The notes under the pieces were generated by a model, which was given only the letters and a program-made list of their open reading frames with translations, was not told the origin of the DNA and searched no databases. Position numbers and translations under genes: made by a program. Shown piece by piece: positions 7,475-18,409 of a stretch of 64,000 nt of DNA (position 1 is the first letter of the stretch; every line of letters begins with the position of its first letter). Source of the stretch: Nitrospirota bacterium (GTDB lineage Bacteria > Nitrospirota > Thermodesulfovibrionia > UBA6902); NCBI GenBank assembly GCA_016213935.1, contig JACQZG010000015.1:1-64000 (forward strand), written 5' to 3'.

Positions 7475-7835
7475 GTTCCCTCCTTGTTTTATGATCTGAT
7501 TCAAAATGCTCCATATCAGGTTTATATACGGTAATAACAAAACAGTATCCGCTTTCAGAATCAAGTGCTGCAACCACATGCAGTGGTTCCCCATTGACCC
7601 ATCCAAACAACAATGCGCTCGGATAAGGGCTGTCATCAGGATAATCTTCTATAACCTCACCGGATATCAAGACTTTCTCTGCCATTTTTTTTGATCCTCC
7701 TTCGTTAATCGTATATTTTACACCTTATACGACTGTCCGAATTCCGGGGTCCACCTCTATCCCTCTTTCCATCATCCTTTCAAGAGCATGAATATTCCCG
7801 CTATCAACAGCAATTTTAAGTTTGTTTATATCCAT
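7464..7835 (-). pseudogene. DUF4258 gene split by a short inserted element
   Basis: A normal DUF4258 protein is about 90-100 residues. Here the start (MDINKLKIAVDSGNIHALER..., ATG at 7835) carries the family's N-terminal helix but ends at a TAA at 7725-7727. The rest (VLISGEVIEDYPDDSPYPS... through HVVAALD and ITVYKPD) continues in a separate frame, opened by an ATG at 7685 behind AAGGAGG. The intervening roughly 70 bases include a 35-bp element that also occurs at 33130. The gene therefore looks interrupted. Alternatively the C-terminal 73-residue piece (7464-7685) is still translated as a truncated partner of the YgiT protein. DUF4258 proteins are candidate RNase-like toxins; disruption would leave the antitoxin alone. 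Confidence 0.7.
7723..7757 (-). repeat. 35-bp element, copy 1 (inside the DUF4258 gene)
   Basis: Read on the minus strand it begins GAGGTGGACCCCGGAATTCG and ends GTCGTATAAGG. It matches 33130-33164 (plus strand) at 32 of 35 bases. It may be the end of a lost insertion sequence or a short non-autonomous element. No transposase is present in either place. Confidence 0.7.
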
Positions 7836-7878
7836 GTAATGGAATTATACCACAAAGAAAAACAACCTCTTGACACGC

Positions 7879-7903
7879 AAAAAGGGCTGCGTTGCCGCAG
7901 CCC
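7879..7903 (-). terminator. Rho-independent terminator of the lipoprotein gene
   Basis: On the minus strand an 8-bp GC-rich stem (GGGCTGCG/CGCAGCCC, 4-base loop) is followed by five T. It lies about 35 bases after the stop of the glycine-zipper lipoprotein gene. Confidence 0.85.
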
Positions 7904-7938
7904 CTCGTAAAAATCATTCTTGAATTCAGATAACTTTT

Positions 7939-8355
7939 TTAATACTTCGGTTCTGTCTTGGTTCCTTCGCAGATCTCTTTTATCTGATCCTTTACCATCT
8001 TGCCGTCTTCCCACACAGTCTCATGAACCTTATGACAGTTTGTCTGCGCATTAAAGTCAACAGGCTCGGCGCGATATACCCCGCGCCCGTCTTCAGTCTT
8101 GTATTGCACAGTCTTTCCCGTTGATGCCGCTTCCTGCGAAGCCCTCATTGAAATGTCGGTAATGGTTGCTCCAAGGATCGCGCCTAATGCCGCCCCGATA
8201 ACCCCGCCCTTCCACGGGTTCTTATGATCAAGAAGCGCGCCTGCAAGCCCTCCCGCAGCGCCTCCTACGGCAGCGCCCTGAGTATGATACTGGGTACAGC
8301 CTGCGGCTAACGCGAAAAACGCGGCCAAGACAATGAATGAAACAAATTTCTTCAT
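7939..8355 (-). CDS. Glycine-zipper outer-membrane lipoprotein
   Basis: A 138-residue predicted lipoprotein. It has a signal peptide with lipobox (LAAGC, Cys20) and a glycine-zipper segment with many GxxxG-type repeats (AAVGGAAGGLAGALL, GGVIGAALGAILGATI; about 28-66). A soluble tail with two cysteines (Cys107 and Cys129) follows. Glycine-zipper lipoproteins of this type (SlyB/Rickettsia 17-kDa-like) sit in the outer membrane and affect envelope integrity. It is a single-gene unit: GAGGG ribosome site upstream and a strong terminator at 7879-7903 downstream. Confidence 0.85.
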   Translation of the reverse strand: MKKFVSFIVLAAFFALAAGCTQYHTQGAAVGGAAGGLAGALLDHKNPWKGGVIGAALGAILGATITDISMRASQEAASTGKTVQYKTEDGRGVYRAEPVDFNAQTNCHKVHETVWEDGKMVKDQIKEICEGTKTEPKY

Positions 8356-8454
8356 GATACCCTCCTTATTAATGATTACCCCGATTTTTTGCTGATTAAC
8401 CAGTTACATTACTTATATCACCTATTGCCTCTATCTGCAAGTCTATTCAATGCT

Positions 8455-8530
8455 GTCATGCCCGAAGTTTTTTATCGGGCATCCAGTTCAGTCACTATCT
8501 GGATTCCCGCTTACTGACTGCGGGAATGAC
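8455..8530. repeat. Dispersed GTCATTCCCG-type repeat, copy B
   Basis: A 76-bp element running from GTCATGCCCG through CGGGCATCCAG and CTGGATTCCCG to CGGGAATGAC: two palindromes back to back. It lies in the guaA-lipoprotein intergenic region, which otherwise holds nothing recognisable. Confidence 0.75.
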
Positions 8531-8602
8531 AAACAATGTAACATTATTTATGAACTCGTTATTACGATAAAAAAAGTGTGTGAAGTTATTATGAAATATT
8601 TC

Positions 8603-10170
8603 CTATTCCCACTCTATTGTCCCGGGCGGTTTTGAACTTATGTCATATACGACTCTGTTGACCCCGTCAACTTCATTAATGATCCTGTTTGATATGTGGC
8701 CGAGAAGCTCATAAGGAAGCTTCACCCAGTCCGCTGTCATGCCGTCAACACTGCCCAGTCCGCTGTCATGCCGTCAACACTGCTCACGGCCCTTACCGCA
8801 ACAACATTTTCATATGTCCTCTCATCGCCCATGACTCCTACCGTCTTGATGGGCAGAAGCACGGCAAACGCCTGCCAAATGCTGTTATACAGCCCCGCGT
8901 TCTTTATCTCCTCAAGTACGATCGCGTCTGCCTTTCTCAGGATATCGCACCTCTCCCTTGTGACTTCCCCTATTATCCTTATCGCAAGCCCGGGGCCGGG
9001 GAACGGGTGCCTGTTTAGAATATCCTCAGGCATTCGAAGCTCCCTTCCGAGCGCCCTCACCTCATCCTTAAACAGTTCTCTGAGAGGCTCGATGAGCTTG
9101 AGCTTCATATTATCGAGAAGGCCTCCGACATTATGATGGCTCTTTATAACGGCAGAAGGGCCTTTGAATGATGTGCTCTCGATGACATCCGGATAGAGAG
9201 TGCCCTGCGCGAGATACTTAACCCCTTTTATTTTTTTTGCTTCAGCCTCAAACACCCTGATGAACTCATTGCCTATTATCTTCCTCTTCTTTTCCGGGTC
9301 TTCCACGCCCTTGAGCTTTCCGAGGAACCTTTTTGAAGCATCGACGCAGATGATATTCATGTGAAAATTCTTTTTGAGCGTCTTTTCCACCTTTTCAGCC
9401 TCTCTGCTCCTCAGCACGCCGTTGTCAACGAATATGCAGGTGAGGTTCTTCTTCACGGCCCTGTGCACGAGCACCGCTGTGACAGCCGAGTCAACGCCGC
9501 CGCTTATCGCGCACACTATCTTATCTTTCCCTGCCCGCGCTTTTATATTATTTGCGGCGGATTCAATGAACGAGCCCATCGTCCATTCCGGCCTGCATCC
9601 GCATACTTTGAATATGAAGTTCTGCAGTATCTTTGCGCCGTATTCCGTATGCGCAACTTCGGGATGAAACTGAAACGCAAAGAATCTTCTCTTTCTGTCA
9701 GCCATGGCGGCAACGGGAGAATTTTCAGTGTGGGCTATCGGCTCAAAACCTGACGGCCGGCGTATTATCCTGTCGCCATGGCTCATCCAGACGACCTTGT
9801 TTTGAGGTATGCCGGTGAAGATATCTCTTTTTTCATCGATCCTGAGGACAGCCCTCCCGTACTCTCTCTTCGTGCTCCTCGCGACCCTGCCGCCAAAAAG
9901 ATGCGCCATAAGCTGCATGCCGTAACATATGCCGAGTATCGGAACACCAAGTTTGAATATCCTGCTGTCAGGTTTCGGGGATTTGCTCTCATAAATGCTC
10001 GAAGGGCCGCCGGAGAGGATTATTCCTTTGGGAGAAAAAGACCTTATCTTTTCGATTGACGCGTTAAAAGGAAGAATTTCCGAATATACCCTGTTTTCCC
10101 TGACGCGCCTTGCTATAAGCTGAGTGTACTGCGAGCCGAAGTCCAAAACAAGTATATTCTCTTTGTGCAT
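8603..10170 (-). pseudogene. guaA: GMP synthase (glutamine-hydrolysing), frameshifted near the 3' end
   Basis: GuaA converts XMP to GMP with glutamine and ATP, the last step of guanine nucleotide synthesis. The class I amidotransferase triad is present (Cys in GICYGMQL, His and Glu in FHPEVAHTE), as is the PP-loop SGGVDS (about 225) of the ATP pyrophosphatase domain. A perfect 29-bp tandem duplication (8725-8782) shifts the frame after VDGMTADW, and translation stops at 8737 (477 residues). Removing one copy restores about 40 conserved residues ending in KPPGTIEWE at 8603 (512 residues). The missing tail helps bind XMP and form the dimer, so the product as read is probably inactive. A sequencing or assembly error is an alternative. 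It lies 190 bases after guaB. Confidence 0.9.
8725..8782. repeat. Perfect 29-bp tandem duplication inside guaA
   Basis: Two identical adjacent 29-base copies (8725-8753 and 8754-8782). Because 29 is not a multiple of three, the duplication frameshifts guaA. There are no extra bases at the junction, as expected from replication slippage or an assembly artefact. Confidence 0.95.
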
Positions 10171-10360
10171 AACGTTATTCCTATCATGAAACTTATGAAA
10201 TAATGCAGGTGTTGTGAAAAAAATTTACCATCGATACCTTAGACACAATGTGCACAGGTTAATGCCTATATATCATCATTTTTATTCAAAAATAGTTATC
10301 TTTATTAATGACAAAAACATCGATTTGTAAATTTATTGAGCAACGCCCGCATTACTTGAT

Positions 10361-12806
<2,446 letters not shown>

Positions 12807-12944
12807 CAATAAACCTTTCTGATACTGAAAACTGTAGAAGGGCACGGTCAGAGCATCAAAAAGCCGCACCGTAAGAATTGATAATTATGCCATTCTCATG
12901 AAGGTTTAATCAAGAAAAATTCTCGCAGCTTGCTGCGGCGTAGT

Positions 12945-14066
12945 TCATTTTATCACGTTGTAATACATGTCCCTCTGGACAGACTTGAAGCCGGATGCTT
13001 TTATGGCGGTTACGATATCTTCTGTGGAAACTCTGTATTTAACTCCGGCGGCGGCAACGACATTCTCTTCGATCATAGTTGAGCCGAAGTCATTTGCGCC
13101 GAACCTTAAAGCCACCTGCGCCATCTTAAGACCCTGAGTGACCCATGAAGCCTGAATATTGGGAACATTATCGAGATAGATTCTCGAAAGCGCAAGCACA
13201 CGGAGATAATCGACGCCTGTTGCGGTGTGGAGTTCAGAGTTCAGGAGTTCGGAGAGCCTCTCCTTTTTCATAACTCTCAACTCTAAACTCTTAACTCCTA
13301 ACTCTGTATTCCCCGGCTGAAAGCTCCATGGAATAAACGCCGTAAAGCCGTTTGTTTTGTCCTGCAGCTTTCGTATTGCATCAAGGTGCTCAATAATATC
13401 TTCAGGCTCTTCAACGCTTCCGAACATCATGGTTGCCGTTGTCTTCATTCCGATGCCGTGAGCCTGCTCCATTACCTCAAGCCAACGGTCTTTGCCAATC
13501 TTCTTCGGGCTGATCTGTTCGCGGATTCTGTCTGAAAGAATCTCTGCGCCGCCGCCGGGGATGGAATCAAGCCCTGCTTCATTTAAAATCTGCAAAGTCT
13601 TTTTTATCGAAATCCCTGCCTTGTCCGCCATGTAGCAAACTTCAGGCGGAGAGAAACCATGAATGTGAATCTGGAATCTCTCTTTAATGCTTTTAAGAAG
13701 GACGACATAATAATCAATATCGAGCTTGGGATGAAGCCCCCCCTGAATTAATATCTGCGTCCCGCCGAGGGCGATAGTTTCCTTTATCTTATTGAAGAGT
13801 TTTCGCCTGCTTAGAATATACGCCTCAGGATCGTCTTCATTCCTATAGAACGCGCAGAACCTGCACTTGTTTATGCAGACGTTTGTGTAATCGATATTGC
13901 GGTCAATGATGAAGGAGACGATTCCTTCGGAGTGCATCTTCTTCCTCATATTGTCAGCCATCTGTCCGAGGCCGAGAAGGTCAGCGTTCTTTAGAAGCTC
14001 AAGTCCTTCGCTCTTTGTGATGCGGGAAGAAGACGCTTTAGGTTTTGCAATTTTTTTAGATGTCAC
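12945..14066 (-). CDS. mqnC: Cyclic dehypoxanthinyl futalosine synthase
   Basis: A 373-residue radical SAM enzyme of the futalosine menaquinone pathway. It cyclises dehypoxanthine futalosine. The [4Fe-4S] motif is CINKCRFC (about residues 64-71). A GTG start at 14066 is chosen because it overlaps the upstream stop as GTGA and has GGGGA upstream; a TTG at 14078 would add four residues. A 24-codon in-frame insertion (13227-13298) of GAGTT-type repeat sits right after the conserved QPGNTEL and before TGVDYLR, in a loop that is short in the family. Its pathway partner mqnE lies about 2.2 kb upstream, separated by accessory genes. Confidence 0.93.
   Translation of the reverse strand: MTSKKIAKPKASSSRITKSEGLELLKNADLLGLGQMADNMRKKMHSEGIVSFIIDRNIDYTNVCINKCRFCAFYRNEDDPEAYILSRRKLFNKIKETIALGGTQILIQGGLHPKLDIDYYVVLLKSIKERFQIHIHGFSPPEVCYMADKAGISIKKTLQILNEAGLDSIPGGGAEILSDRIREQISPKKIGKDRWLEVMEQAHGIGMKTTATMMFGSVEEPEDIIEHLDAIRKLQDKTNGFTAFIPWSFQPGNTELGVKSLELRVMKKERLSELLNSELHTATGVDYLRVLALSRIYLDNVPNIQASWVTQGLKMAQVALRFGANDFGSTMIEENVVAAAGVKYRVSTEDIVTAIKASGFKSVQRDMYYNVIK
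13227..13298. repeat. In-frame GAGTT-type repeat insert in mqnC
   Basis: Exactly 72 bases (24 codons). On the coding strand one half is made of GAGTT/GAGTTA-like heptamers and the other half of complementary GAACTC units, so the insert can fold back on itself. It is inserted in frame and encodes a charged, probably exposed loop. Confidence 0.8.
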
Positions 14067-14995
14067 TTCATTCCCCAAGCAGGCAAGTGTTTCTCGAAAT
14101 ATTTTTTAAGTAATTCATACCTATCAGCGAGTTCAGTATATCGCTTAGAGGAAATTGCTTTCCCACTGTTTTTTGCTTCTCGTTGAGCATGTCGATACTT
14201 TTCATATTCTGTGGAAATAAATTTATATGCATCCGCAATAACTGCTGACACTGTCGAGATTTTTTGGAGATGATTTCGCATATAATCCCCGATATGGTCA
14301 ACAATCATGTTACCATCATAATCAGCTGTTATTATGGATTGGCAGTTTTTGGCAAACTGTCGGCCAGCCTGTTCGACATCTGTTTTAGGCACGCTATCAG
14401 ACTGCTCTTTTAAATATGAAACTAGATGTTGCCCAACTACAATTCTTGGATATTTGGCTACTTTGCTTTCAAGATAATATGCGGATGCTAAAACAGGCCC
14501 GTAAATTTCATCCCGCTCTATATTCATAGCATAACCTAAATCTATACCACCACGTATAGGAACACCATTTGCCATACATGTTTGGAATGTAATCGCTGCA
14601 GCACTAAGAACACCATATATAGCTTCTCCGGCATATTGCATTTCATCGTCTTTTAAGCGGATATACACTATCACGGAATCAGCAAAGCTACGATTTGTAA
14701 TCGGATGCTCTCGAAATTTATTGATCAACAATTTTGTCGCTTCGGAAATTTTGTTATCTTCAATGCCTGACTGTCTAAAACTTTTAAGCGTATCAGTGAA
14801 TAATTTTCTGAGTGTCATAACATTTCTGTAAATTTGTAATATATCTTGTTTAAAACTATCGACTGTATCAGCGTCCTCCTGCGATGGGGGTATAGCAATT
14901 TTGCTCATTTTATCTCTCTGCCCTAAAATGTCAAAAAAAGCTACCAGATACAAGCAATAATGCATTGCTTCCTGTTCTTTTTGTTCATCAATCAT
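14063..14995 (-). CDS. Uncharacterised protein with nucleotidyl-cyclase-like motifs
   Basis: A 310-residue cytoplasmic protein of no assigned function. Early residues (YLVAFFDILGQRD), a middle motif (RSFADSVIVYIRL) and the pattern VPIRGGIDLGYA ... YGPVLASAYYLE ... YPRIVV resemble a widespread family of hypothetical proteins. Their FxDILG and F-DS acidic pairs recall class III nucleotidyl cyclases; the similarity is my reading, not a proven homology. The C-terminal 70 residues are charged and helical. The last codon overlaps the mqnC start (GTGA), so the two may be co-translated. Its bases are AT-richer than mqnC, which suggests acquisition. A TATAAT lies about 30 bases before the start. Confidence 0.6.
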   Translation of the reverse strand: MIDEQKEQEAMHYCLYLVAFFDILGQRDKMSKIAIPPSQEDADTVDSFKQDILQIYRNVMTLRKLFTDTLKSFRQSGIEDNKISEATKLLINKFREHPITNRSFADSVIVYIRLKDDEMQYAGEAIYGVLSAAAITFQTCMANGVPIRGGIDLGYAMNIERDEIYGPVLASAYYLESKVAKYPRIVVGQHLVSYLKEQSDSVPKTDVEQAGRQFAKNCQSIITADYDGNMIVDHIGDYMRNHLQKISTVSAVIADAYKFISTEYEKYRHAQREAKNSGKAISSKRYTELADRYELLKKYFEKHLPAWGMK

Positions 14996-15124
14996 GATAG
15001 GCTCATACTTTCTTCGCTATTATAAAACGATGACCCAAAAAATAGAAAATTCGATTCAAGATATGTGTGCACCAAGGAGGGTGATTTAATTTCTGCTGTG
15101 GGCAGGAATTGAAACATAAAATCC

Positions 15125-15571
15125 CTACGGATATTTTATCAACTTCTTAACGAACGGCTTAACAATCGGGCTGTCCTTTATCGCCTGAACAATTTTCTCT
15201 TTTATTTCTTCTGGAATATTGCGCGTCACAACTTCAAATTTATGATCAGGGTCAATTATTATCCCAAACTTGGATTTGTGTATAAGCCTCGGTTGATTAC
15301 AGTCTATGACGCTTATCTTTTTTATAAAAGGTAAATCGCCTTTATTCAGCATAACAAGACACGACTCAGCGGTCACTTTAGTTTTGCGATAATACCACGC
15401 TTTCTTCTCAACCTGAGAAGTAATAATGCATAACAACAGACTTGAATCGTCACTGATAGGTACGGTTATATGATAATGAGGCAGAGCTTCGGGGTCATGC
15501 GTTGTATTCTTAAAGTAACATACGCAAAATCCTGATAAGGTTTTGGCGATATAGTCCGGCGGGAAGTCCAC
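15125..15571 (-). CDS. Probable toxin partner of the Panacea antitoxin
   Basis: A 148-residue protein with a GTG start 2 bases after the stop of the DUF4065 gene, so translation is probably coupled. No catalytic motif is certain. The motif PHYHITVPI, a central run of beta strands and the phrase ISVIDCNQPRL recall small beta-barrel (PemK/MazF-like) proteins, with low confidence. The C-terminus is a basic helix. Panacea antitoxins pair with many unrelated toxins, so position is the main evidence. It ends about 130 bases before the cyclase-like gene. Confidence 0.55.
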   Translation of the reverse strand: MDFPPDYIAKTLSGFCVCYFKNTTHDPEALPHYHITVPISDDSSLLLCIITSQVEKKAWYYRKTKVTAESCLVMLNKGDLPFIKKISVIDCNQPRLIHKSKFGIIIDPDHKFEVVTRNIPEEIKEKIVQAIKDSPIVKPFVKKLIKYP

Positions 15572-15573
15572 AA

Positions 15574-16143
15574 TCAGTCAAATGTGCCTGTCAGGATTTT
15601 TTCTGACTCTTTGACATGTTTGCGAGGCATTGCTAAGGGGTCATCTTTCAATGTAGATAAAAGCTCCTTTGTTTCAATGCGTTCTCTTTTTGTGAGCTTA
15701 TTCATAAATAGATCCTCATACTGATACCACTCTGGATATTTGTGAGTATAATCCCTTAATTCCCATTTCCCCATCTTGCCGAATTTCTCAACGATAAAAT
15801 CCAGAGCTTCTTTATCTGTATCCGATAACATATCAAAAGTAGTCTTTGCATCAGGATTTGCTCTGAAATGGGTCTCATCTTCTTTAACAATTAGAGTGGC
15901 TAGATATTTGAACGTTCTTGGAGGAATATTAAAAGGGTCAAAACTGAGCACATCTTTAACCGTTGTCCCGACCGGTCCGTGTTCCATTGCATAATAATCA
16001 TCGTTTGTGATCGTTCTCCCGTAGCGGATGAGATGATATTTGTCACCAAGATATATGAGCTTGATGAGTTTTATTTTATCGGCTTTTTTGAGTCTCTTAA
16101 GGATGTAATAAATCGCTTCAATTATGGTGGATGTCTCTATCAT
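15574..16143 (-). CDS. Panacea-domain (DUF4065/SocA-like) antitoxin
   Basis: A 189-residue protein. Residues about 5-130 form the Panacea/DUF4065 domain seen in SocA and phage GepA proteins. Diagnostic segments are KLIKLIYLGDKYHLIRYGR and YYAMEHGPVGTTV, followed by an acidic helix and the LRDYTHKYPEW motif. In characterised PanAT systems this domain neutralises the toxin encoded next to it, here the 148-residue gene. It has its own strong promoter (16221-16250), about 75 bases upstream. Gene order antitoxin first, toxin second is the usual one. Confidence 0.85.
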   Translation of the reverse strand: MIETSTIIEAIYYILKRLKKADKIKLIKLIYLGDKYHLIRYGRTITNDDYYAMEHGPVGTTVKDVLSFDPFNIPPRTFKYLATLIVKEDETHFRANPDAKTTFDMLSDTDKEALDFIVEKFGKMGKWELRDYTHKYPEWYQYEDLFMNKLTKRERIETKELLSTLKDDPLAMPRKHVKESEKILTGTFD

Positions 16144-16220
16144 TGGTCTTTACCGGTGAATCTTACAGTTAAATATGGCAGATGAAAATAATGCTAAAAA
16201 ATATCATAAGACTATGCTGT

Positions 16221-16250
16221 GTTATAACAATTTACCGCAAAAACTGTCAA
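16221..16250 (-). promoter_or_regulatory. Strong promoter of the Panacea TA pair
   Basis: A consensus TTGACA (16245-16250), an 18-base spacer and TATAAC (16221-16226) on the minus strand. The leader is about 70 nt. It lies between mqnE and the antitoxin gene, so the accessory genes need not depend on the mqnE transcript. Confidence 0.65.
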
Positions 16251-16289
16251 TTTAACTTATTAACCTGAAGCTATTGAAGTCCGTCTCTC

Positions 16290-17459
16290 TTAATTCTGTA
16301 TAGAATTATAAAACGAATCTCTCTCAACCGGAACCTTCCCTGCTTTCTGAATCAGATTTATTAACTGTGCGCGTGTGAGCGCATTTGCGGAGAGCGCTCC
16401 TGCGGAGCGGGTTATCTTCTCTTCAATAATTGTTCCATCGAGATCATCAGCCCCGAACATGAGTGCAAGCTGTGCGATCTTCTCGCCAAGCATTATCCAG
16501 TAGGCCTTTATGTGCGTGAAGTTATCAAGAAAGAGCCTTGAGATTGCGATGGTCTTCAGATCGTCAATTCCTGAAGTATAACGACAGGGATTAGGGATTG
16601 GGGATTGGGGATTAGTCTTTTTTCTTTTGCTGACCGCTCGCCTCGGCGAGTCGCCTGAGGTGACTGACTGCTGACCGCTGACCGCCAACTCCGTATTCAA
16701 CGGATGAAAGGCAAGCGGGATGAACGCCTGAAAGCCGCCTGTCCTGTCCTGAAGCTCACGGAGTTTCTCCATATGCTCAACTCTATGCTTGTATGTTTCA
16801 AGATGCCCGTAGAGCATGGTTGCGTTAGTCTTGATCCCGGCATTGTGCGCGGCCTCCATTATCTTAAGCCATCTCCTGCCCGGGATCTTCTCAGGGCATA
16901 TCTTGTTTCTCACTCTTGCGTCAAATATCTCCGCTCCGCCCCCGGGCATGGAGTCAAGCCCTGCATTTCTTAATTCCATGAGAGTATCAGCGAGAGATAA
17001 CCCGCTTATCTTTGAAAAATAATCTATCTCAACAGCAGTAAATGCTTTTATATGAAGGGAAGGGAAGTTCTTTTTAATCGCTCTCAACATTTCTAAATAA
17101 AAATCAAATTTCCAATCAGGATGAAGCCCGCCTACAATATGAACTTCGCTGAAAGGCTGATAGCTGATAGCTGATGGCTGAAGTTTTTTTATTATCTCTT
17201 TAATGCTCAACTCATATGCGCCCTTGTCGCCTCTGGAACGGCTGAAGGCGCAGAACTTGCAGCGGTTGACGCAGATGTTTGTGGGGTTTATATGGCGGTT
17301 TTGGATAAAGTACGCGTTCTTGCCGTTCTTCTCTTCGGCTATAAGATTCGCGAGCCTGCCGATAGTGAAGATGTCATCGCTTTGGAAAAGCGAAAGGGCA
17401 TCGCCCGTGCTCAAACGATGCCCTTTTAAGATTTTTCTCTCTATCTTCTTAATTGACAC
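16290..17459 (-). CDS. mqnE: Aminofutalosine synthase
   Basis: A 389-residue radical SAM enzyme that makes aminodeoxyfutalosine from chorismate-derived carboxyvinyl-oxybenzoate and SAM, the first committed futalosine-pathway reactions. The cluster motif CVNRCKFC lies near residues 63-70, with VHIVGGLHP and [10 protein letters not shown] downstream. The GTG start overlaps the htpX end by 11 bases. Two repeat-derived segments are in frame. One is 36 codons (16578-16685) right after HPLNTEL and before TSGIDDL. The other (17155-17183) is a GCTGATA-type array just before VHIVGG. Both are absent from typical relatives. The core motifs are intact, so the enzyme is probably functional. Confidence 0.93.
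   Translation of the reverse strand: MSIKKIERKILKGHRLSTGDALSLFQSDDIFTIGRLANLIAEEKNGKNAYFIQNRHINPTNICVNRCKFCAFSRSRGDKGAYELSIKEIIKKLQPSAISYQPFSEVHIVGGLHPDWKFDFYLEMLRAIKKNFPSLHIKAFTAVEIDYFSKISGLSLADTLMELRNAGLDSMPGGGAEIFDARVRNKICPEKIPGRRWLKIMEAAHNAGIKTNATMLYGHLETYKHRVEHMEKLRELQDRTGGFQAFIPLAFHPLNTELAVSGQQSVTSGDSPRRAVSKRKKTNPQSPIPNPCRYTSGIDDLKTIAISRLFLDNFTHIKAYWIMLGEKIAQLALMFGADDLDGTIIEEKITRSAGALSANALTRAQLINLIQKAGKVPVERDSFYNSIQN
16578..16685. repeat. In-frame composite repeat insert in mqnE
   Basis: Exactly 108 bases (36 codons). One part is an array of GGGATT/GGGGATT units, the other an array of GCTGACC/GACTGCTG units with a CGCCTCGGCGAGTCGCC hairpin. The encoded peptide is polar and proline-rich and interrupts a conserved loop. 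Confidence 0.8.
17155..17183. repeat. In-frame GCTGATA tandem array in mqnE
   Basis: About four copies of a 7-base GCTGATA-type unit. On the coding strand they encode the segment QPSAISYQP before the conserved VHIVGG strand, where homologs have a shorter linker. Confidence 0.65.
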
Positions 17460-18291
17460 GGCCCATTGCTTCCAGCCTTGCTATCCTCTCCTCCATCGGA
17501 GGATGGGTGCTGAAGAGGCTCGCGAAACCGCGGGCAGAAAGCGGATTCACGATGAACATGTGCGCTGTAGCAGGTTCGGCGTTAAGAGGTATCTGCTTTG
17601 ACGCCATCTCAAGTTTCCTCAGGGCGCTTGCGAGATGCCTCGGGTTTCCAGCTATCTTCGCGCCCCCGGAATCGGCAGAATACTCTCTCGAACGCGATAT
17701 CGCCATCTGTATGAGCATCGCCGCGATCGGCGCGACTATCATCATGACTATTGCGGCAACCGGATTGCTCCCCTCGTCATCATCCCTGCCGCCGAATATC
17801 ATTGCCCACTGCGCCATATGCGCGAGATAACTGATAGCGCCGGCAACTGTGGCAGCGACCGTGCCAATAAGAATGTCCCTGTGCTTTACATGCGCAAGTT
17901 CATGCCCTATGACGCCTTCAAGCTCTTCTCTGCTGAGTATCTGCATTATGCCGGTAGTTACGGCAACGGCCGCGTGTTCCGGGTTCCTTCCCGTTGCAAA
18001 CGCGTTGGGCTGAGGCTGTTCGATGATATAGACCTTCGGCATCGGCATACCCGCCCTCTGCGTAAGGTTCTTCACGATTGAGAAGAGCCCCGGCGCTTCC
18101 GCCTCTTTGACCTCTTTCGCCTTGTACATCTTAAGGACGATCTTGTCGCTGAACCAGTATGTAAAGACATTCATCATAAAGGCGAATATGAGAGCCATGG
18201 TCATCCCGGACCTTCCCCCAAATGCGGCGCCCGCCCATACGAGAAGGAGGGTCAACCCTGCCATAAGCACTGCTGTTTTCATTGCGTTCAT
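17449..18291 (-). CDS. htpX: HtpX-family membrane zinc metalloprotease (M48)
   Basis: A 280-residue inner-membrane protease that degrades misfolded membrane proteins. It has two N-terminal membrane segments (about 4-24 and 30-50), the zinc motif HELAH near residue 130, two further hydrophobic stretches (about 140-160 and 178-200) and the third ligand region [15 protein letters not shown]. This matches the HtpX family, including its length. AGGAGG lies upstream of the ATG. It overlaps mqnE by 11 bases and starts divergently from argS, sharing a region of about 120 bases. Confidence 0.95.
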   Translation of the reverse strand: MNAMKTAVLMAGLTLLLVWAGAAFGGRSGMTMALIFAFMMNVFTYWFSDKIVLKMYKAKEVKEAEAPGLFSIVKNLTQRAGMPMPKVYIIEQPQPNAFATGRNPEHAAVAVTTGIMQILSREELEGVIGHELAHVKHRDILIGTVAATVAGAISYLAHMAQWAMIFGGRDDDEGSNPVAAIVMMIVAPIAAMLIQMAISRSREYSADSGGAKIAGNPRHLASALRKLEMASKQIPLNAEPATAHMFIVNPLSARGFASLFSTHPPMEERIARLEAMGRVN

Positions 18292-18372
18292 GCTTCTTGT
18301 ACCTCCTGAGAGTCTGTCATTTTTTCATTCTTATTTTACCTGAGACATTATGCTAAATCAATCCATATTGCA

Positions 18373-18401
18373 TTGACTTACTCATGGCTTATCCTTAAAC
18401 T
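18373..18401 (+). promoter_or_regulatory. Candidate argS promoter
   Basis: TTGACT (18373-18378), a 17-base spacer and TAAACT (18396-18401), with the argS ATG only 9 bases beyond. If it is used, the message would have almost no leader. No ribosome site is visible before the ATG, which agrees with that. Confidence 0.35.
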
Positions 18402-18409
18402 TATTAATC

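Noticed and set aside
8725..8782. Programmed frameshift in guaA
   Set aside because: There is no slippery run or stimulatory hairpin, and the shift is fully explained by an exact 29-bp duplication.
8689..9136. Open frames on the plus strand opposite guaA
   Set aside because: They are antisense to conserved GuaA coding sequence and encode no recognisable motif.
14063..14995. Pycsar- or CBASS-like defence cyclase
   Set aside because: No effector gene is adjacent and the cyclase resemblance is only motif-level; the Panacea pair does not fit such a system.
15101..15115. GGCAGGAATTGAAAC, which resembles the 3' end of a CRISPR repeat
   Set aside because: Only one copy is present, with no spacer spacing and no cas genes. 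It is not an array.
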